Shown here: piece by piece, positions 7,998 to 14,925 of the stretch
Layout of the letters: each line of letters starts with the position of its first letter
How positions within the stretch are numbered: position 1 is the stretch's first letter
Translations under genes and position numbers: made by a program
Source of the DNA: a virus
Strand: one strand, 5' to 3'
DNA length: 28,179 nucleotides
IMG/VR virus record: IMGVR_UViG_3300045739_000006
Coordinates: 1 to 28,179 of that record
The notes under the pieces: generated by a model
What the model saw: the letters and a program-made list of their open reading frames with translations, nothing else
Databases searched by the model: none
Told to the model about the DNA's origin: nothing

Positions 7998-9860
7998 TTA
8001 TTTCCTCCCATCAGTGCGAATATCGACACGTGGCTCGCCGAGTCTCCACGCTGTGTTAACCTCTGCCGAGGACAGGCGGAACGCCAAAGATCGCCCGCGC
8101 AGGCGGGTATAGACCTGCTGTGTAAACTGCTCCACAGGGTATGACGCAGTCTTTATCACAGACCTATCGTTCTCGGCGAAGTAAGTTCCCCCGGGGAAAT
8201 TACGAACCTGCAGCGTCATTGACACCGTAGAGTTGACGCTGGTTGAGTTTCGGAACGTGATGTCCGGTATCATACGGGTAACAAACCCGAACTGGTCGCC
8301 CTCGCCTATAGAGATAGCACTGGACTGCACATAGGCAGACAGTGGGGCTGGCGGGTTAGCGCTGCCATCGTTAAGGCCAAAGTCTTGGTAGTACAGGTAG
8401 CCGTCAGGGGATGCAGCCACAGGGTTTTCGATAACGCCCTTGTCGACCCACGTCGTTCTCGGCATAGCCCCGTAGTACCAGATGTTTTGCTCGTAGTTAA
8501 ACACGACGTAGCGGTTGTTCTCGAAGCTGTTTGCGGACGGGTAGAACCACCAAACCTCAGAGAACGCACCATTGTGCCCTGCCGTTACCTTCATAGTCTG
8601 CGAGTTGTTGAAGTCCGAGAACACGAACTCCTTTACGTCGCACGGCAGCTGTGACACCGCGCCGTTGTAAAGATAGAACGTTCCCTTCCCCATCCAGAAT
8701 ACCGCATCGCCCACAGGCACGGCTGCGTTCGGGGACATGACGGAGATCGAGGCCGACACTTCTTGGATACCATAGGTGTACGGCGCTCCAAGATACTGCA
8801 TTGCGTGCGCGGAGATGTCTGTCAGCACGAGAATCTGCTGTTTGGTCTGCACCGCGCAGACGATGACTGACCCAGAACTAATCCTGAGTTCACCGGCGGT
8901 CGTAAGGGGGGTAGAGGCCCACTCCGCGATGTTCTCTTGGTCGGAGAACCGAATAGTTAGCGGGTCTTGTTGCCCAGAAGCCCCCTCGGGGTCGCAGCCG
9001 AACGCGATAGCGTGGCGGTCTCTTTCCGAAACGAGAACAGAGCGTGCTATCGTTGGCACTGCACTGGCCCCAGAAAGCGAACTGAGCGGCACTGCACGGG
9101 TTCCGGTTCCGAGCGTGCGGTCCCAGTAGTAGATACCCCCGTCAAGTACGTTAAACAGCAGGTCTTCCCCGAAGTTGTCGTGCGACCACAGGCGCAACTG
9201 AGACACAGCGGTAGAGATTGTAGTACCTGAACCCCAAGTACCTCGAGACCAACCGCCTGCGCCCCAGCCGCCGCCCAGAACTGTAGTGTCTAGCCCGGTA
9301 TTAATCTGGTACGCGCCTACGACAGACGCCCCGCCGTTGCCGCTGTCTGAGGCGTTGGCAGTCACACTAAGAGTGATCTCGTAGCTGTTACTGTTCACGA
9401 TGCGAGTGATCTGGTGCTCGGTGTTCAATAGCGCAGCGGTGACGTTTCCGCCGAGACTGACCGCACCCGAGAAGGTCACAAAGTCGTTAAGCGTTGCGCC
9501 GTGCCCAGTGTCTGAGACGGTAATCACTGCCGATCCGTTTGTCGCCGCGAAAGTAACCGCGCCAGCGATAGTAGTTTCGCGGATTGGGGTGATGTCGTAA
9601 AGGCCGCCACCTTGAATAATGTAGTATTTCAGGTTGGTGCCCAAACCACTGAACGTTGCCCCATCCAGCGCGGTCCACGACAAAAGTGCACGCGCAGTGC
9701 CTGCAAACGGCGTCTGGGTATATTTCGTCCAGCCCCCGATAGTTTCGGGTTTTCCGGCCCGGAAACGCACAAGGTCGCAGTCCCACCAACCGCCCTCGTT
9801 AGAGTAGTCAGTAGTCTCGCGGTTGATACCGGGCCGGAATACGAGCTTCGTGAGTGCCAT
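7998..9860 (-). CDS. Tail nozzle / DNA-stabilisation-type protein
   Basis: The 620-residue product starts at ATG 9860 behind CAGGAGA. Its N-terminus (LVFRPGINRETTDYS, GGWWDCDLVRFRAGKPE, IGGW) is a hallmark of a widespread podovirus tail protein. The body is beta-rich with propeller-like blades: GLGTNLKYYI, LLFNVLDGGIYYWDR, IRFSDQENIAEW, VFWMGKGTFYLYNG, EVWWFYPSA, YVVFNYEQNIWYYG. I infer a role at the tip of the short tail, like P22 gp10-type stabilisation proteins or T7 gp12-type nozzles, closing the DNA channel below the adaptors. An inserted Ig-like or repeat region (about 100-175) is Ser/Thr/Gly-rich. The family match is good; the exact structural equivalent is uncertain. Confidence 0.8.
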   Translation of the reverse strand: MALTKLVFRPGINRETTDYSNEGGWWDCDLVRFRAGKPETIGGWTKYTQTPFAGTARALLSWTALDGATFSGLGTNLKYYIIQGGGLYDITPIRETTIAGAVTFAATNGSAVITVSDTGHGATLNDFVTFSGAVSLGGNVTAALLNTEHQITRIVNSNSYEITLSVTANASDSGNGGASVVGAYQINTGLDTTVLGGGWGAGGWSRGTWGSGTTISTAVSQLRLWSHDNFGEDLLFNVLDGGIYYWDRTLGTGTRAVPLSSLSGASAVPTIARSVLVSERDRHAIAFGCDPEGASGQQDPLTIRFSDQENIAEWASTPLTTAGELRISSGSVIVCAVQTKQQILVLTDISAHAMQYLGAPYTYGIQEVSASISVMSPNAAVPVGDAVFWMGKGTFYLYNGAVSQLPCDVKEFVFSDFNNSQTMKVTAGHNGAFSEVWWFYPSANSFENNRYVVFNYEQNIWYYGAMPRTTWVDKGVIENPVAASPDGYLYYQDFGLNDGSANPPAPLSAYVQSSAISIGEGDQFGFVTRMIPDITFRNSTSVNSTVSMTLQVRNFPGGTYFAENDRSVIKTASYPVEQFTQQVYTRLRGRSLAFRLSSAEVNTAWRLGEPRVDIRTDGRK

Positions 9861-9889
9861 GGCGGTCTCCTGTTGTGGGAGATACTACA

Positions 9890-10741
9890 TCACCCGAGAA
9901 GCTTAGCCAATGTCTTAGGGCCAGCTACGCCGTCGGCGGTCAGACCGTTTGCAGCCTGCCACTTCTTGAGCGCCGCCTCGGTGCCGGGACCAAAGTCACC
10001 ATCAGCCGCAAGACCAAGCTTTGCCTGCAGTTTCTTGACGCCCTCGCCCTTGGAGCCACGACGCAACGTACCGCCCGAGGGAGCAGCGGCAGCCGGTGCA
10101 GGAGCTGTGATCTTGCCGCCCAGTGCAGCCATGGCCTTGGCGTAACGCGCCTGACGGTCTGCGAGACCGATGTCGCCGCCGTTGATGATCTTGGTCAGGC
10201 GCACTACGTCGCCGGTGTCGGCAACTGCGTTCAGGTTCTTAGTGTTCCAGAACCAAAGAGCCGAGGCCAGCGCACCTTCCTTGGTCTCCAGCCACTCGGC
10301 GGCTTCTTCCGCCGTCATGTCGTAGTCTTTGGCGAAGCGGGTGTAGTTGTCCCGGCCAGTCAACTGCTTGAGGCCGCGCCCACGGAAGCGCCAGCCATCG
10401 CCCGGTTGAGTGTTGCCAAGCTTCGAGGTGCGGAACTCGTCCATGTAGACGTAGTTGGCGATCTTCTCCGGGTTGCGGGCGTATTCGGCAGCGTTGCGCT
10501 TGCCGGGGCCAAAGTAGCGCGAGAAGATTTTGTTCAGCGTCTCTTCGCGGTAGTTCAGGTTCTCGGACAGGGCGTTGAAGTCCATCGACTCGTGAGCGCA
10601 CTGCGAGATGAACCCGGCGATGCGCTGGTCAGTCGTGATGTCATACTTCGGCAGAGCCTTGTTGAGCTCTTCGCACCAAGCCTCGACCTCTTTGTTGGTC
10701 GGGATCATGACACGCAGTTGGTCTACAGTCAGCAGGGTCAT
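9890..10741 (-). CDS. Endolysin: GH19 chitinase-like domain plus peptidoglycan-binding domain
   Basis: Residues about 1-210 are a GH19-type lysozyme domain that cleaves peptidoglycan glycan strands. QCAHESMDF supplies the catalytic glutamate E51, followed by LNYREETL and the conserved substrate loop GWRFRGRGLKQLTGRDNY (about 116-135). An Ala/Pro linker leads to a C-terminal peptidoglycan-binding module (about 226-283: LRRGSKGEGVKKLQAKLGL, DGDFGPGTEAAL, DGVAGPKT). No signal sequence is visible, so it should be a canonical endolysin that needs a holin for release. It starts at ATG 10741 with AGGAGAA upstream. It is the last gene of the lysis cassette, directly after the secreted nuclease. Confidence 0.93.
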   Translation of the reverse strand: MTLLTVDQLRVMIPTNKEVEAWCEELNKALPKYDITTDQRIAGFISQCAHESMDFNALSENLNYREETLNKIFSRYFGPGKRNAAEYARNPEKIANYVYMDEFRTSKLGNTQPGDGWRFRGRGLKQLTGRDNYTRFAKDYDMTAEEAAEWLETKEGALASALWFWNTKNLNAVADTGDVVRLTKIINGGDIGLADRQARYAKAMAALGGKITAPAPAAAAPSGGTLRRGSKGEGVKKLQAKLGLAADGDFGPGTEAALKKWQAANGLTADGVAGPKTLAKLLG

Positions 10742-10751
10742 CTATGTTCTC

Positions 10752-11159
10752 CTATTCACACCAAGATTGCTTGGCGTCACCTTTGTAGTGCCGGGCCAGC
10801 CCAGCGGAGACAAGACTTTCGGCAAGGCTCTGGTGGTCCAGATAGACCTCACCCAAGACGCGGCCCCCGTATTTGTCCCACTTAAGGATCACGACATCGA
10901 CCTCGAGGGCGTTGGCTACAGCGTTCTTTGTGAACGCGCTGGCCTTCTTCGCCAAGGCAGCCTCGGCATCGCACTGGGCGCGCGGTGCCTTCTCGGGCGT
11001 GTCTATGCCCATTACCCGGATCGACAACTTCGGCGGCAGGGGCTCGGGCAGAAAGTCCACCGCAATCTCTACCGTATCGCCATCTATCACCCGGGTGATC
11101 TCATATGGAGCGGCCAGCGCAGGGCTGGCCGACAAGAGAAGGATGCCGAGCCACTTCAC
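10752..11159 (-). CDS. Secreted staphylococcal-nuclease-type (thermonuclease-like) endonuclease
   Basis: The gene starts at GTG 11159, which overlaps the preceding stop (GTGA). Residues 1-17 are a signal peptide (MKWLGILLLSASPALAA). The rest is a compact SNase fold: RVIDGDTVEI (D27), IRVMGIDTPE (R48, D53, T54, E56), KYGGRVLGEVYLD (R100) and AGLARHYKG. The residues matching Asp21, Arg35, Asp40, Thr41, Glu43 and Arg87 of S. aureus nuclease all appear present, so a Ca2+-dependent exported nuclease is likely. At 135 residues it has the usual size. It sits between membrane proteins and the endolysin, so it would act in the periplasm or after lysis, on leaked or incoming DNA. Confidence 0.9.
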   Translation of the reverse strand: MKWLGILLLSASPALAAPYEITRVIDGDTVEIAVDFLPEPLPPKLSIRVMGIDTPEKAPRAQCDAEAALAKKASAFTKNAVANALEVDVVILKWDKYGGRVLGEVYLDHQSLAESLVSAGLARHYKGDAKQSWCE

Positions 11160-11371
11160 TTTTTGGGCTTCTTCTTGGTTACACCGTCAAGAACGGCGTC
11201 CACGGCCATGTCTTTGCCCATGTTGCCCAGCAGGTCGCCCACGTTTCCAGTGACTGCAACCTTGATGGCACCCTCAACCGGGTCAGGCAGGTTCACCTTA
11301 TCCAGCACGGCGTCAACGGCCTTCTCTTTCAGCTTGCGGCCAACAAGCATCCCGACGATGCGTCCGATCAT
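11156..11371 (-). CDS. Small amphipathic basic protein, 71 residues
   Basis: ATG 11371 overlaps the preceding stop (ATGA). The N-terminus MIGRIVGMLVGRKLKEKA is an amphipathic helix, and the C-terminus is a lysine tail. A short internal duplication is visible (KAVDAVLDKV and MAVDAVLDGV). There is no clear full membrane span and no enzyme motif. Placed between a holin-like protein and the secreted nuclease, it may be a membrane-associated lysis accessory or a regulator. I do not recognise a family. Confidence 0.7.
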   Translation of the reverse strand: MIGRIVGMLVGRKLKEKAVDAVLDKVNLPDPVEGAIKVAVTGNVGDLLGNMGKDMAVDAVLDGVTKKKPKK

Positions 11372-11664
11372 TCTTTGTACTCCTCGACGGGGGCGACGTA
11401 CTGCTCGTCGTCATTTCCACCCTTGTTGCGATTGTTGCCTGCAGCCATCACGCCGCCGAGAGCGCCGACGATGAACGAGGCGATGGGGGTCAGCAGTTCG
11501 AAGAACTTACGGTCATTCTCGCTCGACTCGCCCAAGGGCTGGGTCACGAAGACCAACGAGTAGAGGATCACGAAGATCGTGCCGCCGAGGATCACGGTCA
11601 GTGCCACGCCGATGAAGTAGCGCAGCTTGGCTTCCATCACTTCTGGGTCGTCTTTACGGGACAT
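11368..11664 (-). CDS. Two-span membrane protein, holin candidate
   Basis: This is a 98-residue protein with a charged N-terminus, a first hydrophobic helix (about 14-38, YFIGVALTVILGGTIFVILY), a short polar loop (QPLGESSENDRKFF), a second helix (about 57-76, LTPIASFIVGALGGVMAAG) and a hydrophilic charged tail. Length, two spans and polar tail fit a class II holin, which would form the inner-membrane lesion that frees the cytoplasmic endolysin encoded three genes downstream. The TGATG start overlaps the preceding stop, and an AGGAGG ribosome site lies within the end of the preceding gene. A structural membrane protein unrelated to lysis is the alternative. Confidence 0.7.
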   Translation of the reverse strand: MSRKDDPEVMEAKLRYFIGVALTVILGGTIFVILYSLVFVTQPLGESSENDRKFFELLTPIASFIVGALGGVMAAGNNRNKGGNDDEQYVAPVEEYKE

Positions 11665-11846
11665 CAGTTACCTCCTGTCAGGGCGTCCGCACACATCCCG
11701 GTGCGGAGGCAAATGGGTGGGGTGCACTCCAAGTTCGACCAGTTGGCCGGGTCTTGGCAGGGATAGCGGTAGAACCCGTCGCCAGACAGGTAGAAGATCA
11801 CGCCAACTGCGGCGATAAAGCCCAGCCAGATCAGTTTCTCAATCAT
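11664..11846 (-). CDS. Small membrane protein with cysteine-rich exported tail, 60 residues
   Basis: The start ATG 11846 overlaps the previous stop (ATGA). One N-terminal span (about residues 4-22, LIWLGFIAAVGVIFYL) is followed by a short domain with four cysteines (C30, C41, C46, C52) in the pattern PCQDPANWSNLEC and PPICLRTGMC. This small protein type recurs in marine phage lysis regions as far as I recall. If the tail faces the periplasm, two disulfides are plausible. A lysis accessory such as an antiholin is a guess; function unknown. Confidence 0.7.
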   Translation of the reverse strand: MIEKLIWLGFIAAVGVIFYLSGDGFYRYPCQDPANWSNLECTPPICLRTGMCADALTGGN

Positions 11847-12274
11847 CGGATCGGGTTCCTCACTAGGTCGTCCATGGCCTTCCATAGGTCTTCGATTTCG
11901 GCGTCGTATTTCTCCAGCTTGCCTTGCAGCCCGCTGGTCACGCTGTCCGATTTCTCGACCATGGAACGAAGGTTCATCAGGTCTTTCTGTTGCTCAAGGA
12001 TCGTCCCCATCTGGGTCGAGATTGCCGACAGCTTCGATGCAAGCCCGCGCACGTCGTTATCTTGGATCGCCTGTTCCAGAGTTTGCACCCGGCTCTCGAC
12101 ACCCAAGACCCCATCCACGCTCTCCTCTACATCCCAGAAACGGTTCACCACGTCGTAGGCATAGTAAATCGTGCCGCTGATACCGGACAAGACGGGCAGG
12201 GCGGCAGCAAGCCACCACCCCTTTACGTCAAAGCCTGCGATCCGCAGGCCGTTGGTTTCAGCCTCTTCGCTCAC
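11843..12274 (-). CDS. Single-span membrane protein with long coiled coil, 143 residues
   Basis: It starts at GTG 12274, overlapping the preceding stop (GTGA). A hydrophobic span at about residues 20-40 (WLAAALPVLSGISGTIYYAY) is followed by about 95 residues of heptad-like helix (VESRVQTLEQAI, LSAISTQMGTILEQQKDLM, LQGKLEKYDAEIEDLW). The layout resembles inner-membrane spanins or other phage anchor proteins. As a spanin-like pair is also encoded at 13570-14024, this could be a second copy or a different membrane factor. No family is recognised with confidence. Confidence 0.7.
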   Translation of the reverse strand: MSEEAETNGLRIAGFDVKGWWLAAALPVLSGISGTIYYAYDVVNRFWDVEESVDGVLGVESRVQTLEQAIQDNDVRGLASKLSAISTQMGTILEQQKDLMNLRSMVEKSDSVTSGLQGKLEKYDAEIEDLWKAMDDLVRNPIR

Positions 12275-13020
12275 GAGCCATACCCTGCGGCGTAGACCTC
12301 CGACAGCGTCACAACATTGCTGGACAGGAAGCCTTGGAATCCGATGCCGAAGGCCCCGGCAGCGGTGACGTTCAGGATGTCAGCCGTAGCGCTGTAGGTC
12401 ACTGTTGCCCCGTAGAGGCTGGCCCCGCTGTTGGCTGCGTAGGAATCCACAGTGCTGGTCATGCTGGCATTGCGAGAGGCTGCCAAGAAGGCACCAGCAT
12501 CGCGGGCATAAGTCTGCACCGCGCCGAGGGCAGTGTTATAGTTGCTCACGTCGGCTGCGCTGATCGACATGTCGTTGTTGGTCAGGACGGCTTGGAAGGC
12601 CAACTGCTCTTGGACGGTGTCGGCGTTGGCAGCCATGTTAGCGATGACCTGCACCTCCATCAGAACTGCAGTTGCGGCAACGAGGTTATCGACAGCCGTA
12701 TCGAGATTTGCCATTGCTGCTTCGTGCTGATCCTGAAACAGAATCTCCGCGTTGTAATAGGTCGCGTCGATCACCCCCTGAATGTCGGAGTTGTAGTCCA
12801 GCCGCATCTGTTCGGTAATCGCAGCGTCCTGCATGACGCCCGGCGCGAGGATATCGCCTTGACCCGCACTGTAGACAGCGCCCACAGTTAGGTCTTGAGA
12901 CGCTGCCAGCTGGTCAAGGATTGCTTGGGCTGACCCCTGCAGGTTCGTTATCGTCGGATCGGCGTGAGCGGCGGAAGCGCTCAGACAGAAGAGGGCCAGT
13001 GTTTTCTTGAGGTAGGACAT
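12271..13020 (-). CDS. Secreted helical Ala-rich protein, 249 residues
   Basis: The start ATG 13020 has a GAGGAG ribosome site nearby and lies 107 bases inside the preceding gene in another frame. Residues 1-20 are a typical signal peptide (KKTLALFCLSASAAHA, cleavage before DPT). The mature part is Ala/Asn/Asp-rich and mainly helical, with no cysteines and no obvious catalytic motif. It is translationally coupled to the next membrane protein (GTGA). A periplasmic or surface role during late infection is likely from the signal peptide. The function is unknown to me. Confidence 0.75.
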   Translation of the reverse strand: MSYLKKTLALFCLSASAAHADPTITNLQGSAQAILDQLAASQDLTVGAVYSAGQGDILAPGVMQDAAITEQMRLDYNSDIQGVIDATYYNAEILFQDQHEAAMANLDTAVDNLVAATAVLMEVQVIANMAANADTVQEQLAFQAVLTNNDMSISAADVSNYNTALGAVQTYARDAGAFLAASRNASMTSTVDSYAANSGASLYGATVTYSATADILNVTAAGAFGIGFQGFLSSNVVTLSEVYAAGYGS

Positions 13021-13621
13021 CGGGTAGCTCCTCGTTCATGAGCAGGAAGGCGTCCCAGAAAGCCCGGTCGCTGGAGTATCCTACCACATAAATATGGGGT
13101 TCGTCACGCATTGCGAGATAGCCTTCACGGCCCACTAGCAGTTTGCCTGTCTCAATGGAGTAGATCGGGCAGGGAGTGCTTGCTAGTGCCATCGCCTTGA
13201 AGATCGCCGGACTCTCGCACATGACTGAAATACCTGAAACCTGCAGGCCGAGGCCGCCAGCTTCCTGCGGAGTGCCGAGCAGCCTTGCATCCTTCCGACG
13301 GTTGCACTCTGGGTCCTGTTCCATCTTGCCCTCGGCCCTGCCGAAGATGCTGATCTGGAAAGCCTGTTGGTAGGGAATGAGGCAGCTATCGTTGCCACCG
13401 CCACCCATCACTGTCGGCGCGGCGGCAGTCGGAACAGGTGTGGAGAACGGTGCAGAACCGGCACCATTGTAGTTGGTGGTGCTATCGTTGTTGTTCGAGC
13501 CGATGGTCGAGTTGGTGTTTCCGCTGTTGGTGTTTAAGTCGCCCGTGACTTGGGCGTCGGCCACCGCTGTCAGTAGACAGAGCAGAGCGCCCCCATAACA
13601 TCCCGCGTATCGCCGGAGCAT
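12914..13621 (-). CDS. Secreted Asn/Ser/Gly-rich then Cys-containing protein, 235 residues
   Basis: I choose ATG 13621, which sits just inside the preceding gene and begins a signal peptide (GALLCLLTAVADA, mature QVTGDLNT). The mature N-terminus is low-complexity Asn/Thr/Ser/Gly (SGNTNSTIGSNNNDSTTNYN). A conserved-looking domain follows with CLIPYQQAF, DPECNRRKDARLLG, SVMCESPAIFKAMALASTPCP, a pattern I recall from hypothetical exported proteins of marine phages. The end is Arg/Asp-rich and overlaps the next gene by 107 bases. Its overlap with the lipoprotein gene (52 bases) suggests coupled expression. Function unknown. Confidence 0.7.
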   Translation of the reverse strand: MLRRYAGCYGGALLCLLTAVADAQVTGDLNTNSGNTNSTIGSNNNDSTTNYNGAGSAPFSTPVPTAAAPTVMGGGGNDSCLIPYQQAFQISIFGRAEGKMEQDPECNRRKDARLLGTPQEAGGLGLQVSGISVMCESPAIFKAMALASTPCPIYSIETGKLLVGREGYLAMRDEPHIYVVGYSSDRAFWDAFLLMNEELPDVLPQENTGPLLSERFRRSRRSDDNEPAGVSPSNP

Positions 13622-13785
13622 AGAAGTGCATTGGCGGCGTCTGGCATCGACATGTAGTATAGCGTTTCCGCGTTCTGTCTGATCTCGCACTGGCGGTCAC
13701 CTTTCGGGCAGGCCGTCGTGTAGGCCACTGACGACACAGTAACAGGGCCGCAGCCAGCGACCAAGAGAAGGATTACCAGCCTCAT
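13570..13785 (-). CDS. Small lipoprotein, outer-spanin candidate, 71 residues
   Basis: The N-terminus MRLVILLLVAGCG carries a lipobox (LVAGC, C12), so the mature chain would be a lipoprotein of about 60 residues. It starts at ATGA overlapping the stop of a small membrane/coiled-coil gene, the usual genetic arrangement of an inner/outer spanin pair. Additional cysteines (ACPKGDRQC, LLCSG, ALCSV) are less usual for outer spanins, which tend to be proline-rich. A structural lipoprotein with another role is possible. The start, lipobox and export are well supported; the spanin role is inferred. Confidence 0.7.
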   Translation of the reverse strand: MRLVILLLVAGCGPVTVSSVAYTTACPKGDRQCEIRQNAETLYYMSMPDAANALLCSGDTRDVMGALCSVY

Positions 13786-14024
13786 TTGTTCATCCCCTGC
13801 AAAATGCGGTCGATCTTGGCGTCGAGATTGTCGATTCGCGCGATGACTCGGTTGATGTCTGCGTGGACTTCTGCCTTGGTGACATACTCTTTCGCCATCT
13901 CCTCGCGGGTGCGATTGAGCAAAATTTGCAGGCGCTGCACCTCGTCGGTATGGTTTTTCAGCACCCAGCCGATCAGGGCCATGACGGCGGAAAGGGCGGC
14001 GCTCCAGAGCATTTCAGGGGTCAT
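13782..14024 (-). CDS. Small membrane-anchored coiled-coil protein, inner-spanin candidate, 80 residues
   Basis: One N-terminal span (about residues 5-22, MLWSAALSAVMALIGWVLK) leads into a charged continuous helix with coiled-coil character (VQRLQILLNRTREEMAKEYV, INRVIARIDNLDAKIDRILQ). GAGG precedes ATG 14024. Its stop overlaps the lipoprotein start (ATGA). Span plus periplasmic coil followed by a lipoprotein is the build of two-component spanins that fuse the inner and outer membranes at the end of lysis. A holin-type or unrelated anchor role is the alternative. Confidence 0.7.
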   Translation of the reverse strand: MTPEMLWSAALSAVMALIGWVLKNHTDEVQRLQILLNRTREEMAKEYVTKAEVHADINRVIARIDNLDAKIDRILQGMNK

Positions 14025-14031
14025 GTCTACC

Positions 14032-14925
14032 TCACGACGATCTCAGAACGGTGCCGCCGGAACCGACGACGAGGATGACGCCACTATATCCCGCTGCGCC
14101 ATAAAGGGCTGAGGAAGTCCCGCTCGTTCTGGACGTCCAGTTAATGCCATCGGGGGACGTGTAAATCTGCCCGGAAGACCCTACGGCGACAAACTGAGTT
14201 TCGCACCACGAGACGCCATACATGTTTGTAGCGGACTGCCGCAGGGTCCATGTGATGAGGTCAGTCGATGAGTAAATCCCGCTGGGGCCGGTGACCACAC
14301 CGATAGAGTTCCCCCAAGCGACATCGGTGACACGACCAGAAAGGCCCGTCGGAGTGCCGGTCCATGCCGTGGCTGACGTCGGCACCGCGTTGACGTACTT
14401 GTACTGCGACCCCCCAGCGAAGGTGCGGTTCAAGGAGCTGACATAGATGCCGCAGGTGGCGGAGTTTGCGCCGACCGCGCCGTTGGAGCCGTATGTCCAA
14501 GACGTACCGTCCGCTGAGGCGTATAGGTAGCCGTCGCCCCCATTTGTCCCAGAGCCAACAACGAAATAGCCGTCGTTGTAGCTGGCCCTGTGGTTGTCTC
14601 GCCCGGCGCTCACCCGCAGTGTCCAAGAAGACCCGTCCGGCGAAGAGTAGATGCCGTTTCCAGCGAAGTCCGTGATGACGAACAGGCCGTTACCAAAGGC
14701 CGAACCCTCGGAGTAGTCTGCCGATCCGGTTGAAACAGCAGACCACGTGGTTCCATAGTCTGCAGAGCGACGAATTGTGCCAATCGTGCTGCTGTCCGCT
14801 GCGACCCAAACTCCACTCGGGCTGACAGACAGCTGCTGGAGGTTAGAAGACAGCGAGCCCACGGGCTCCCAGACGACGCCCGGGTTTGACGTAGGCTGGA
14901 CCAGCGGCATCAGAGGAAAGCTCAT
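14032..14925 (-). CDS. Beta-propeller-like (BNR-type repeat) tail-associated protein, 297 residues
   Basis: I start at ATG 14925, which overlaps the fibre stop (ATGA); a longer in-frame upstream extension (MQRVHPRKCGG) would lie inside the fibre gene and is unlikely. The chain carries at least five Asp-box-like repeats: SADYGTTWSAV, SPDGSSWTLR, SADGTSWTYG, SSTDLITWTLR and SPDGINWTSR, each followed by a blade with YxxGxFV or similar. This fits a sialidase/BNR-like propeller. In this place behind two fibres it probably binds a surface glycan or receptor, or caps a fibre. No sialidase catalytic triad could be picked out. Confidence 0.8.
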   Translation of the reverse strand: MSFPLMPLVQPTSNPGVVWEPVGSLSSNLQQLSVSPSGVWVAADSSTIGTIRRSADYGTTWSAVSTGSADYSEGSAFGNGLFVITDFAGNGIYSSPDGSSWTLRVSAGRDNHRASYNDGYFVVGSGTNGGDGYLYASADGTSWTYGSNGAVGANSATCGIYVSSLNRTFAGGSQYKYVNAVPTSATAWTGTPTGLSGRVTDVAWGNSIGVVTGPSGIYSSTDLITWTLRQSATNMYGVSWCETQFVAVGSSGQIYTSPDGINWTSRTSGTSSALYGAAGYSGVILVVGSGGTVLRSS

